64,000 nt of DNA from Corella eumyota (lineage: Eukaryota > Chordata > Ascidiacea > Phlebobranchia > Corellidae): NCBI GenBank assembly GCA_963082875.1, contig OY720097.1, forward strand, positions 16,004,501 through 16,068,500, in the 5' to 3' direction. Numbering within the stretch: position 1 is the stretch's first letter; each line of letters opens with the position of its first letter. The notes beneath the pieces were generated by a model. The model saw only the letters and a program-made list of their open reading frames with translations. It did not search any database and had not been told where the DNA came from. Shown here piece after piece: positions 21,672 through 33,487 of the stretch. A program made the translations under genes and the position numbers.

Positions 21672-24246
21672 ATGAAGTTACAAGAAGCAGCCGCCGCCTT
21701 AAGAAGAAATATTGCAATTCGAGGAAACAGTGATGCAGGAGTTTCTTTGAGAAGTACAAGAACAAGCGAAATTTCAAGTTTTGTTAAAAACTGCAACCTT
21801 GCCGAAACCCACTCGCTTAGAAAAGAGGTTGGTATATTGGTTTAAGTTTAAACTTAATACCACCTATAACAACTGCAAAAAAAGCAAATCTGTAAATATG
21901 TATGTCAAATTTTGTATGCAACCTAGTTTTCTAACACGCCTTTTTAACAGTTAAACATATGGCACAAAGACACAAATTTTGAGGTTAGAAAACTAACAAA
22001 GCGCCAAGATGAGATGTACAAAACACTGTTAAAACTAAGTCGCACCAAAAAAGAAATTAAAACATTTCGGGAGGAGAAGAAGAAGGATGCGGAACAGCGA
22101 GATCGTTGGAAGAACTCAAGTCGAAGAAGACCAAGAAGAAATAAAGTATCAATGTTTCAAAATCCTAATGCAGAAGGTGAAATCAATATTGCAATTTCTA
22201 ACAATTTTTTTTAAAGGTTAAATCAGTTATTCTTTGTATTAAACTAAATATATCTTTTTCGAGATTTGAACGAGAAATCTGCTTTTGATTATCTTAAAAT
22301 CGAACACCTTGAATCTGAATTTAAAGAAAGATACCCTAAACTACTTCCAATCAATAATTCAAACGAAAGCACATACAGTACAGGCAAACTAACAATGAAC
22401 AACATTCGGATTTTCAACCAACTTACAACAAACTACGAGCAGGACGAATGTTCTTATACCTCCAATGCAACACCAAGTCAAAGTGCTGTCTTCGAAACCA
22501 AAAGAAAAAACTCTAAAATGAAAATGGCAGATGTAACAAGCCAGAAAAAAAAGTTAGCTGAGAAAAAAGATCCAAACAGCAAAACCGTAAACAAAGAGAA
22601 AATTTCCGTAAATTTATCTAAGATAGATAACAATCAGAATACAAAAGTTTTCACATTTCCGAGAACGCCACAAAGTATTCTTAAACTGCCAACACCCCAA
22701 AACAAAAGCAACTTATTCTTAAAAATTGATCTTCAGGAAACAACGAAAAATAAAGAAGATTTCAAATTTGAAGTATCAAACCAAGAAGCAATAGACGTTA
22801 AAGCAATCGAAGCTGTTACTTCAGCTAACAAAAAAGAAACAAACGTGAAAGGAAATTCACAAGTACTTGGAATTCAGTCAGAAAAAGTTGATCCAGTTCG
22901 TGCACTGTCTCTCACTTCTGCCCATTTGCAAAAGCCAAGTAAAAACCACATTCCAATCTTTAATGATCTTAAACTTTCACCGGACGAAAATGACAATCAA
23001 CCAATCAATTCACCACAAAATCCATTAAAAGATGAATTTGTTAATCTTTTAGACGACAAAAACAATTATAGAACCCAAAACGCTGTAGTTACGGAGTTAA
23101 ATGAGACCCAAAAACAAAAAGTAAAGCAAAGAAAAATGCGCAGAAAACGAATTAAACTTAAAACTATTAAAAGTGATCCGTCAGAAGAGCTTAACACCCG
23201 ATCTTCCATTGAGGTAAAATTTATTTACAAATTTATATAGTAATATTTTTGATATAATCGCCTAAAGATTTGCTTATTTTGTGTAGTAAAAGCTTACTCA
23301 GATGGTGTGTAGACCTAAAAAATTAAAATTTATTTAACTTTTTGTTGACAGGTTCGTCCAGGACATACGTACAATGTGACAATCTACAAGAAAATTCCAA
23401 AAAGCAATGTCCTGGAAGAAGACACAACCTCATGGAATACGACCGTCGATGTGGCAAAGTATTTCAACCTTGCTTCACATAAGTAAGTATATGTTAGCGT
23501 TTAAGTTCAGCGAGTGAAACTAAATAAATAAATTGTTTACATAGAGAACGTTTGCGAAGAGAAAGGTTACTGGACGACGCAAGGGAAAAAGAGGCTCAGC
23601 AGCGGCGCCGTGTGGATGTTTTTCTTCATAAATTGTCCGAGATGGAAATTAAAAATAAAGATCAACTTAAGGTAAATTTAAACATTCAAAAAATTTTATA
23701 ACCGACTTTGTATATAAAACCATTCTATAAATGGTAAAAGTAAATATTTAAAAATTTTAAAGCGTAAAAAAGAGGTAGACGACGAAAGAATGCGACTTCA
23801 AAGACGAATGGAATCAATTAAACGAGGACCCCCAAAGTATGGTGTGGGGGAATCTCTAAATGTACCCAGCTATGTTAGAAAATACGTTCGACCGTAAGTA
23901 TAACCTTAATTATTTTAGAATTAATTTTTTTATAATACTAATACCTAATATATAGTACCCAAATCAAACTTTATATATACTACAAACTCTATCTTGATTT
24001 GTGTTTAGGTCCTTACAACCTAACCTTCCTCAAAAACTTCGAAAAAGGTCAAGTTGGTCCGTTCCTTCGTTATTTACATTACAAGCCGCTGCAGCTTCGC
24101 GACACGTAAATTCAAATCTACTTAAATCTTCTTTCAACAGTTCTATATCGACAAGTAATTCGTTTGGTGTGCCCGACCAGTCATCGCATCTTGTCAATAT
24201 CAATATAGAACAATATCTTCTCGACGCAGCAGCTGCTAAAGGATAA
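21672..24246 (+). CDS. Coiled-coil, highly basic protein of unknown function (copy 1)
   Basis: Seven exons: 21672-21827, 21951-22176, 22264-23213, 23352-23482, 23545-23671, 23763-23893, 24009-24246; 652 residues in a single frame. I do not recognise the family. N-terminus MKLQEAAAALRRNIAIRG; exon 2 encodes a charged helical stretch (DEMYKTLLKLSRTKKEIK) ending in an Arg-rich run; the long exon 3 is a low-complexity Lys/Asn/Ser region without Cys clusters; exon 4 encodes a compact block (VRPGHTYNVTIYKK ... TTSWNTTVDVAKYFN); exons 5 and 6 encode a second Glu/Arg-rich coiled coil (LRRERLLDDAREKEAQQRRR). No signal peptide or membrane segment, so probably cytosolic, cytoskeletal or nuclear. Ciliary or sperm proteins often look like this, but that is a guess. 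It converges with the four-pass gene at 24.5 kb, 270 bases away. Confidence 0.75.
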
Positions 24247-24516
24247 CCCTTTTAAAAATATAGGACACAGTGTAGAATACTTTTAAATCAATCAAAACTT
24301 TACCAACACATAAAAGCTAATATTTTGCCAATACAACCTAATCGTTATTTAAATAGATCGTATTGTAGCCTAGAAATATAATAATAAAAATAGTATACTA
24401 AGCAGATTGATTACGTCAATATACCAAAATTTTTATTTATTTATATTTAAAAAAGCAAATGAGCAAACACGTTTTGTTAAAAAAATATTGAAAAAAAAAG
24501 TTTACAACAAATCATT

Positions 24517-26281
24517 TTACGAATGATTTAAATTCCACCAAGTACAAACGCCACATATGAAAGCGAGAAAATGAAAAAAAAGCCCACACCAGCTAAGGTA
24601 GAATGAATAACCAAAATAAGGGGTGGCATCTTTCATTACCCTTGACATAAATTTAGTAATATCTCTGATCCCGGGAAGTGCCCTTCTTTTACGCGTAATG
24701 TTAGTATCAGTGATGTTATTCTCAGTTTTAGTGTAATTCGTTGTCGTTGTTTCAACTGCATTTGTCGTTGTTTCAACTACTGAAGAGTCCTCATTGTGAT
24801 TTGTACCAATGTTTAGCAGAGATGTTGAGTTTCCAAGGGCTAACCGCTGAATAAAATTTAAAAGTAAAATATTTTCGCTTTCTGTTAGCCCCGTTGTGCT
24901 ATTTTCTCTGCTCGCAAGGTAATTTAAATCATTTTCAAGCAAAGTAAGATTTAGTTTTGCCGTAGTAACATTTGAACTATCTTCCAAAAAAACATCTTCC
25001 GAGGTTTGGTTAGTAGAATTTGCATCAACAGATTTAACACTTAAATTAGGGTTTTTCATGTTTAAAAAATATGAAAACGAAGATAAGTTGCTTTTAAGAG
25101 CAAAATTAGCAAAACCCGGAGATAAACGAAATTTGGGATCATTAAAATCGGATTGAGAACTCTCGGTCTCGCTTGGCATATCGTCTAACTTTAATAGAGC
25201 AACGGCTTGACTTATAAAACTCGAAGAACTTTCCATGACGTTTATGTTTTCTTTTGTAAAGATTGCCAGGCCGGATAAGAGTAAAACATCTAAATAAGAA
25301 GTTAAATTAATTATGACGTCATTTAGGCATAGCTTTAATTATAATAATTAATTCTCTTTATTATGAAAAAAAAACTTGTTAAATAAGTAAGTAAACTGAA
25401 TTTATCTCTTTTGAAGTTAAAAGAAAATTAAACAGGTCAATTAGGTTTAATTATTTAAGGAAGTTCACGTATTCATTATAGTAATAAAGGTGTAAACTTT
25501 AATTAAATAAAATCACGTAAAATAGGTGGGCACAAATTCAAAATACTGTTGTTTACAAGCGACATTTTTCCAAGTTAACGAACCCTGTTGTTAAACGTGT
25601 ATTTATTAACACCACAACTTACAGCTTATTCCAAGTATAAACGTTCCCGTAAGATTTCTCTTGTGGGTGATAAACCTCAGTTCCTTACAGTCGTCTGTAG
25701 CGTGGCAAGCTGCCACTGTATAAAACAACATTGCCAACAAAGAGCCAAGGCCGCCGATAAACAACAATCCAGCTGATATGCGAATTATTTGTGCTCTTAT
25801 TTCAACTGTAAGAAAATTATATAAAGCGTAATTTATAACTTCACAAGATCTAATATTTTAAAGTACTTACGTGGTATTGGTAAGTTCATTTTTCCGTCTT
25901 CCAACGTAAGGCCTACTCCTAATAAATTTTGCTCGAAACAAATTGTGGGCATAACTGTATTTTTTACAACCTCATTTGACATTCTACGAAACGGGTTACC
26001 AAAGGAATTTCTATGTCTAAAACCTTGGTGAGGTGGCCCAAACGATAGAGCTTCAGAAAAACTTGGGGGTCCGAAAACGGGTGATTTCCTCTTTGTCACA
26101 TCTCCGGAAGGTTCCAGCTGGCACACCTAAATTTGACTGATGGGTTACATTTTTGTTTGTTTAAACCTTTATAAACTTGAATATTTACCTTAACTGCACA
26201 AGTTGATGTAAAACCAGCTATCATTAAAGCAACTCCAATCGCCAACAATACTGCACTTGCGCACAATAAATTCTTCGACAT
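24517..26281 (-). CDS. Four-pass membrane protein with large N-glycosylated loop, copy E1
   Basis: Four exons in coding order: 26281-26189, 26126-25871, 25805-25623, 25289-24517; 434 residues. TM1 (LLCASAVLLAIGVALMIAGF); loop 1 of about 85 residues; TM2 (SAGLLFIGGLGSLLAMLFY); short Cys-bearing turn; TM3 (TFILGISYVLLLSGLAIF); a loop 2 of about 200 residues rich in Ser/Thr/Asn with many NxS/T sites; TM4 (YSFYLSWCGLFFHFLAFICG) and a very short tail. The four-pass layout and the GYSFYLSW entry to TM4 recall the PMP22/claudin/EMP superfamily, but the claudin W-GLW-C-C signature is missing and loop 2 is far longer than usual. Loop 2 holds RKRR, a furin-type site, about 45 residues before TM4. Likely a cell-surface protein; ligand unknown. 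Confidence 0.8.
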
Positions 26282-26645
26282 TTTACCTGTATTCTAAACT
26301 TGAAAATCACAACCTAGGGTGCTTGGCGTTGCAGCAAATGATATGATTTAACAGACTCTTAAGTAAAATTAGTTTAAATTTTAACGAATTATCGCGCCTA
26401 AACGAGCCTGGGGCTGTTGTGACATCACATGCCCATAGGCTCACATCTAAATTTAAAATATTTTTTTTTAGGTTTAATTTACCCAAAATGAACTTAAAAT
26501 TGTAAACAAATATTTCTGTAGTTACGCAAGTACAAAAACAAAGCAAATAAAAAAACCGTTTAATAAAAAAATATATAAAATCATTTATGGAGAATTCAGA
26601 CTCGATTTCTACACAGCTTTTGGAAGTCAGGCTGCAATGTTTTAT

Positions 26646-26814
26646 ATCATTTGATTTCTACACAGCTCGATTTCTACACAGCTTAGTCCAAACTTCTATA
26701 GGCTATTAACAAGCAAACATTCGTTTAAGTAGAGTCAAATTTAACAAAATATTGTACAAAGTAAAAAAACGATATTCGCTTTTCAGAGTTAATTAAGCTT
26801 AGAATTAAATAAGA
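26646..26814. other. Spacer between the duplicated segments
   Basis: A short spacer. It contains a local duplication of GATTTCTACACAGCT (near 26654 and 26669), which also occurs at the right edge of each copy, so small rearrangements took place at the join. Confidence 0.45.
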
Positions 26815-28056
26815 ATGAAATTACAAAAGGCCGCCGCCGCCCTGAGAAGAAATATTGCAATCCGAGGAAACGGTGATGCAGGAATTTCTCTGAGAAGTAC
26901 AAGAACGAGCGAAATTTCTAGTTTTTATAAGAATTGCAACCTTGCAGAAACCCACTTGCTTAAAAAAGAGGTTGGTATATTATTTTAACTTTAAATTCAA
27001 TACCACCTGCAAAGAAAACTTGTGGTCAACTTTGGCCACAAAAATCTGTGAAAACGTTAAGGCAATCGAAGCTGTTATACAATAGCTAACAAATGTGAAA
27101 CAAACGTGGGAGAAAAATCAAGTTCTAAAGTATTTGAAGTTCAGTTAGAAAAAGTAGATCCAGTCTCTAACCCCTGCACATTTGCAAAAGCCAAGTATAA
27201 GCAACATTTCAATTTTTAATGATCTTAACCTTTTATCGGACAAAATTGACACACGACCAAGCAATTTACCACAAAATCCAACAGAAGGAGAATTTGTAAA
27301 TCTTTTAAAAGGCGAAACAATTACTGGAACCACAACACTGTAGTTACAGAGAAAGATGAGACCCCGAAACAAGAAGTAAAGCAAAGCAAAAAAACGCAGA
27401 AAACAAATTAAACTTAAAACTATTAAAATTGATCCGTCAGAAGAGCTTAACACTCGATCTTTTTTTTTGAGGTAAATGTATTTACAAATTTATATAGTAA
27501 TAATTTTTAGGTATAATCGCCTAAAGATTTGCTAACTTTGTTAAGTACTAGCTTACTTATTGGTGTGTAACCCTAATAAATTAAAATTTATTTAATTTTT
27601 TGTTGACAGGTTAGACCAGGACAGACATACAATGTGACAATCTATAAAAAAATTCAAAATAGCAATGTCCTGAAAGAAGATACGACCTCATGGAATACGA
27701 CCGTCGTCGTGGCAAAGTATTTTAACCTTGCATTGCATAAGTAAGTAGATGTTAGCGTTAAAGTTTAATAGTTAAAACTGAATATATAAATTGTTTAGAG
27801 AATGTTTGCGAAGAGAAAGGTTGTTGGACGACGCAAGGGAAAAGGAGGCTCAGCAACGGCGCCGTGTAAACGTTTTTCTTCAAAAGTTGTTCGAGATGAA
27901 AATTAAAACGAAACATCAACTTAAGGTAAGTTTAAAAATATATAAAACAATTCTGTGGATGGTAAAAGTAAATATTTAAAAATTTAAAAAGAGAAAGAAA
28001 GAAAGATGGACGACGATAGAATGCGACTTTAAAAACGAATGGAATCAAGGTAACGA
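26815..28056 (+). pseudogene. Decayed copy of the coiled-coil gene
   Basis: Exon 1 is kept (26815-26970, MKLQKAAAALRRNIAIRG). The counterpart of exon 2 is gone, and exon 3 survives only as a shrunken, frame-broken remnant around 27050-27475. The exon 4 match (27611-27740, VRPGQTYNVTIYKK) and exon 5 match (LRRERLLDDAREKEAQQRRR, 27800-27925) are well kept. Exon 6 carries an in-frame stop and then breaks off, joining straight to the 3' end of the next membrane-protein gene, so exon 7 and the intergenic gap are deleted. The loss of about 0.65 kb at that join is visible by comparison with 23830-24500. A short product from exon 1 cannot be excluded. Confidence 0.8.
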
Positions 28057-28069
28057 AGACCCCAAAAAG

Positions 28070-29870
28070 TTACAATAAATCATTTTGCGGATGATTTAAT
28101 ATCCACCAAGTATAAATACCACACACAAGAGCAAGAAAATGAAAGAAAAGTCCACACCAGCCAAGGTAGAATGAATAACCAAAATACGGGATAGCGTCTT
28201 TCATTAGCGTTGCCATAAATTTTGTGATATCTCTTATTCCACGCGTTCTGTTAATATCTGTGACGATCCTTACAGTTGTATGGTTATTTGTTGCTGATAT
28301 TACATTTGTTGTTGCTTTGAATAATGTGGCGTCTTCATTTTGATTTGAATTAACGTTTGCCAGCGATGTTGGATTTCCGAGACCTAACTGCTGAATAAAA
28401 TTCAAAAGTAGATTATTTTCGCTTTCTGTTAGCCCCGTTGTGCTATTTTTCCTGCTCGCAAAGTAGTTTAAATCATTTTCAAGCAAAGTAAGATTTAGTT
28501 TTGCCATAGTAACATTTGTATTATCTCCCGAAAAATCATCTTCCGAGGTTTGGTCAGTAGGATTTTCATCAACAGAATTAATATTTAAATTCGAGTTTTC
28601 CGTGTTTAAAAAATATGTAAACGAAGATAGGTTGCTTTCAAGAGCAAAATTAGTAAAGCCAGGAGATAAACGAAATTTCGGATCATTAAAATCGGGTTGA
28701 GAACTTTCGGTCTCGCTTGGCATATCGTCTAACTTTAATAGAGCAACGGCTTGACTTATAAAACTCGACGAACTTTCCATGACGTTTATGTTTTCTTTTG
28801 TAAAGATTGCTACGCCGGATAACAGTAAAACATCTATAAGAAAAAGTTAAATTAACTATGACGTCATTTAAGCATATCTCTAATTATAATAATTAATTCT
28901 CTTTATTATAAAACCCTGTTGTATGAATATAAATACTTCGAATATATCTTATTTCTAGTTAAAAGAGAGTTAGCGGGTCAATTAGGTTTAATTATTTAAG
29001 GATGTCCTCACACAATATTCTTTTTTAATAAAGGTGTAAACTTTAAGTACAATAAAATCACACGACAAATGACCACAAATTTACATTGTTTACTAGCGAC
29101 TTTTTTATTAGGTTGACACACCCTGATGTTAAAAACCGTAACCTACAGAAAAATTTATGTCAGCAGTTTTTTTAGAAACTAAGTGTATGTATTAACACCA
29201 CAACTTACAGCTTATTCCAAGTATAAACGTTCCCGTAAGATTTCTGTTGTGGGTAATAAACCTCAGCTCCTCACAGTCGTCTGTAGCGTGGCAAGCGGCT
29301 ACTGTATAAAACAACATTGCCAACAAAGAGCCAAGGCCGCCGATAAACAACAATCCAGCTGCTATGCGAAATATTCGTGCCCTTATTTCAACTGTAAAAA
29401 TTATATAAAGCGTAATTTATAACGTCGTAAACTTTTATATTTTAAGGTACTTACGTGGTATTGGTAAATTCATTTTTACATCTTCCAATGTAAGGCCTAC
29501 TCCTAATAAATTTTGCTCGAAACAAATTGATGCCATAAATGTATTTTGTACGACCTCGTTCGACATTCTACGAAACGCCCCTTTAAACGGATTTCCGGGC
29601 ACGTTTCTGGACCTAAAATCCGGATGGGGTTGCCCAAACGGTAGTGCTTCGGAAAAGGTACCAAAAATGGGTGTTTTTCTCTTTTTCACGTCCCCGGATA
29701 AATCTAGTTGGCATACCTAAAAATGACTGATGATTAGATTTATGTTTGTTTAAATCTTTATAAACTGAAATAGTTACCTTAACTACACAAGTTGATGTAA
29801 ATCCAGCTATCATTAATGCAACTCCGATCGCCAACAACACTGCACTGGCACACAATAATTTCTTCGACAT
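28070..29870 (-). CDS. Four-pass membrane protein with large loop, copy E2
   Basis: Four exons in coding order: 29870-29778, 29716-29455, 29391-29209, 28833-28070; 433 residues, fully open. Same layout as E1: TM1 (LLCASAVLLAIGVALMIAGF), loop 1 with conserved ICFEQNLLGVGLTLED, TM2, TM3 (LLLSGVAIFTK), long Asn/Ser/Thr-rich loop 2, TM4 (YSFYLGWCGLFFHFLALVCG) and a tail four residues longer. The start of loop 2 is almost unchanged from E1, whereas the second half (residues just before TM4) differs strongly, and the RKRR site of E1 is missing. Its 3' end abuts the broken coiled-coil pseudogene. An intact frame beside a decayed partner suggests it is under selection. Confidence 0.8.
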
Positions 29871-30225
29871 TTTATTTGTATTCTAAGCTTGAAAATCACA
29901 TCCTAGAGTGCTTGACGTTGCAGCAAATGATTAGATTTAGCAGCAAATGATATAATTTAAATTTTAACGAATTAACGCGCCTAAACGAGCCTGAAGATGT
30001 TGTGACATCACATGCCCATAGGCTCACATCTAAATTTAAAAGATTTTTTTTAGGTTTAATTTGCCCAAAATGAACAAAAATTGTAAACAAATATTTCTGT
30101 AGTTACGTCAGTACAAAAACAAAGCAAATAAAAAAGCCTTTAATAAAAAAATATATAAAATCATTTATTGAGAATTCAGACTCGATTTCTACACAGCTTC
30201 TGGAAGTTAGGCTGCAATGTTTTAA

Positions 30226-31263
30226 TATTACTAAAAGTAACTGTATACTGTTCATTTGTGTAATATGCTGTAATTTTCAAATCGATATAAAATATTACTA
30301 AGTTTCAGTGAAAACCTATTGGTAAAATACGCAAAACATTTTTAGGTTAATAATATCTCAAAAAAATAAAGATGAATTATATTTCAATCATGTGATAATG
30401 TTACGTGATCCAATTATAGAATTACATTTTATCAAATACATAAATTTAGATTATTATTGGTGCAGTACAACAGAGCGTATGTACTTTAAGCCTACTACCA
30501 ATTGAAATGCCAACGTCTCTGAAATCTTTTATTAAAAACACAGGCTACGAAAAAGTTTTTTTTACATCTTTTGGCACTTTTGAAGAATGCGCTATAACGC
30601 CAATAACACATAACACTCGAATTTGTTTACACAGTCAAATAACCACAAAGACATTTCGTTAAGGTTTGGCTGCGGAGAGGAATTTGTGTTTAAACAGAAT
30701 AAGTTTTGTAAATCCAACCTTGATAAAATTCCCATAGATAAAAAATAAACCGTTAAAAACCACAATTTCGCAACAAAACTGTGTATTAAATATGAAAATA
30801 AACTGAATATTATAAATAATGGAAACGGTTTAAGGGAAAATAAAATACAATTGAAGAAAAAATCAAATACAATAAGTCAAAAAATAAAAATCTAAGCAAA
30901 AAATTATAAGCAAAAAATTATAAGAATAAACAATCTTATAATTTTTCAATAAGGCACTTTTAAAAAAAGTTTAAGCACAACACATAATAGTAATTATTCT
31001 AAACATTTAAAGCATATTTCACAGTGCAAATTATTATACAGTTCCATTAATATCGAACAAACTTTTATGCCAATTATGTAAAAACACATTACTACTGCAA
31101 ACATAAAAATAAAATGACAGAACACTGCAATATAAAAAGTGCCACAGTGAGATTTACTTTTATAGCATCTGATGTAGATAATGTGTGGAACAAAATAAAA
31201 AGTACAGCAATTTAAAAAATACAATATTTAAAAAGGTCTCAAAAAAAATTTAACTTTCAAAAA
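30226..31263. other. Intergenic region
   Basis: About 1 kb, AT-rich, no convincing exon. It contains a short direct repeat of AAGCAAAAAATTATAAG near 30895-30925. Nothing else is identified. Confidence 0.4.
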
Positions 31264-32406
31264 TCATAATAAAAACGGTTTTTGAAATCTATATGCTGAA
31301 GGTTCTTTCAATCGATTTAAGTTAAAAGCCAGCACAAACAAAGTAAGCATAAAAATTAAATGTGATAAAAAATAAGAGTAACCATAAGACACTCTAAAAT
31401 TTGAAAACAATTCTTCTGACATTTTTTGCTGGTATGCAATATTGCCCCCTGTTTCTTTATAAAGAGTAAACAACACTATTGCTATAACTTGTAAAATTGC
31501 TAGAAAAATAAAATAAAAAAGTGAAATAATAATTTTAAAAAATCCAAATAAATTCTTGCTCGTACTTACCACTTAAGCCAGTTATGCCACAGATTAATCG
31601 AAACTTGTTATAACTTAAATAGTTTTTTGTCAAAATTGAAAGCACGTAAAAAACTAAGACAGCAAACAGCTGGATTTTTGAAATTTGAAAAAGCCACATT
31701 GTAACAAGAACAAAGACGTGTTGAAACGGAACTAAAACAAAATATAAAAAATATAACATTACTTTTAAAGCCTTAGATTCTTTACCTAAATTATGGTTCC
31801 TTGTAAAAAAAGTATTTAAAAACTTCTATAATAGAAGTCTTCATGAGTGGGAAAAACATAAAAAAATTGTCACCTAAATAAATTGATGTCTGTGGAATAT
31901 GTGGCATCGACAAGGACCCCGACATAATCCCCATATAAAAACACATTTCATGCACAATGTCACTGTTTATGTTGGCCAGTGGAAAGTCTTTGTGATACAA
32001 TGACATCGCTTGTGTTCCCGTTTCAAATGGAACGCAAACCTTTAAAATGAAACAGAAATTTTAAGCCAAGCAAATTCCTTTTTTTAACAATATATATTAT
32101 TATGTTATGGTCTCGACCTGAAATCAACCAAAATCAAGGCAAAAATCCAATGTGTTAATATTGATTAATGCTTAATCACAGTAAGAAAGGCTGTTACAAG
32201 CGACTGGTTTTGCCATAAATACATACTTTTAAATTAAACTATTTATAAAATAAAATTACCCCAATCCAGTGAGATGTGTCATAAGATAAAAATGACAACA
32301 GAAAAGTTGTTAGTAAAACAATTAAGATTCTTTGAAATTTCCATAATGAAATTGTTTCACTAAATTCTCGTAACTGAGATAATAACCATTTAAATAAATG
32401 ATGCAT
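31264..32406 (-). CDS. Four-pass membrane protein, distant PMP22/claudin-like
   Basis: Four exons in coding order: 32406-32260, 32039-31874, 31785-31570, 31499-31264; 254 residues. I do not recognise an ortholog. TM1 (ILIVLLTTFLLSFLSY), loop 1 (about 85 residues) with Cys and a SMPHIPQTSIYL segment, TM2 (VFVLVTMWLFQISKIQLFAV and on), TM3 (FRLICGITGLSAILQVIAIV), a short loop 2, and TM4 entered through VSYGYSYFLSHLIFMLTL. The GYS-Y-LS entry to TM4 resembles that of the E1/E2 proteins 1.5 kb away, and the layout matches the PMP22/claudin superfamily. The start ATG lies just inside the first recognised exon; an upstream leader exon is possible because an acceptor AG precedes it. Confidence 0.6.
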
Positions 32407-33487
32407 TACATAAACTCCAAACTGTAAAAATATAAATTTAAGATTTAAAATCGGGTCTAACTAATTTGCCTGCATTAATAACGAAACCGAAATTGTAGCT
32501 GCCTGTTTTCATACTCACTACTAGTCTGCTAGTTGACTGACTTTCGAAATGCTGCGGTTCACTGGCGTTAGGAGTTTAAAAAAGTGAGGATAATTAAGTT
32601 TGAAATCTTAGATTACTAGTCAGAATTTTGAAAGACGATAACTCCTGATCTTTAAAATTAAAAGTTCTAAATTTTCAGTATGGATGTGGATGTTATTATT
32701 CCCATGTCGCAAACCTCCTATTAACGACATTTAATTAGTTAGTGTATGTTAAAATGTTTTAGAAGAGACGAGGCTCCCGTAGAACTAAATTTCACAAAGC
32801 CGAAAAATGTTTTGTTCAAATGTCGATTGGAAAAAACAAAATTGTTCCGTTATAAAAGCCACGCTAATTACTGACTTAGGTTCAGGCTCTTTTGTAAGAT
32901 TGCTACAAATTAAAAAAAGTCTTTTAACCGGGGAAAATATAATGTTACTTAAGCAGAGATTAACAATTTTTGAGCATGAGTTCGCTTAATAATTAATATG
33001 TGTCAAATTCGTGCGTTACAACAAAATTTAAATATTTTAAAATATCCTTTATAATTAAACTTAGTTTAGATTTTTAATATAGGGTATAGAGGCAAAACGT
33101 ACATAGAACGCGATAAGAAACGCGTGAATTTACAAATTTATATTACTTGCTACTGCCTTCTAGCGGGAAGGAAAACCGATAAATTTTTGTGACTACAATC
33201 CATCAATTTGTTTTATTTGAACACATTAGCAGAACTTAGACTAAAAATAGTTGTATTAAATATATTTTAAAACAGCAAATAGTTGTATTATATATATTTA
33301 AAAGGGCAAATTTAAAATACAAAATGACAAGACCAATTTAAAACATGGAATAAAGTTCCAGTTTTGGTACTATTAGAGTTTGCTTTTTAATTTCCAATTT
33401 GTTTGTTGAAAAAAACTTCTGAACCCCAACCATTTCTACAACTAAAACTAAAAATAAATAAAAACTAAATAAAATAAAGAATCATTG
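32407..33487. other. Intergenic region, left edge of the gene-poor island
   Basis: It includes a 60-codon open frame (32807-32989, +) and a shorter frame over the same bases (RDEAPVELNFTKPKN...), neither with family features. A one-exon micropeptide is possible but not supported. The rest is AT-rich sequence. Confidence 0.35.

Larger units (their letters stand above)
21655..26645. repeat. Segmental duplication, left copy (about 5.0 kb)
   Basis: Covers the coiled-coil gene and the convergent four-pass gene. It repeats in direct orientation at about 26.8-30.2 kb. The right edge is marked by the shared block GAGAATTCAGACTCGATTTC (near 26590 and 30173) and the left edge by the common start region of the coiled-coil gene. 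Edges are by eye to within tens of bases. Confidence 0.8.
26800..30225. repeat. Segmental duplication, right copy (about 3.4 kb)
   Basis: Direct repeat of the left copy, shortened by deletions inside the coiled-coil gene. Sequence identity stays high over exons of the membrane-protein gene and over some coiled-coil exons, and falls in introns and the membrane-protein loop 2. Confidence 0.8.

Noticed and set aside
29183-29422. Plus-strand frames at 25.6 and 29.2 kb with near-identical protein
   Set aside because: Both are antisense to exon 3 of the duplicated four-pass genes; their similarity simply follows from the duplication.
32807-32989. 60-codon plus-strand frame near an acceptor-like site
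   Set aside because: No partner exon, no family match, and an overlapping frame is equally plausible; kept only as a note in the intergenic entry.
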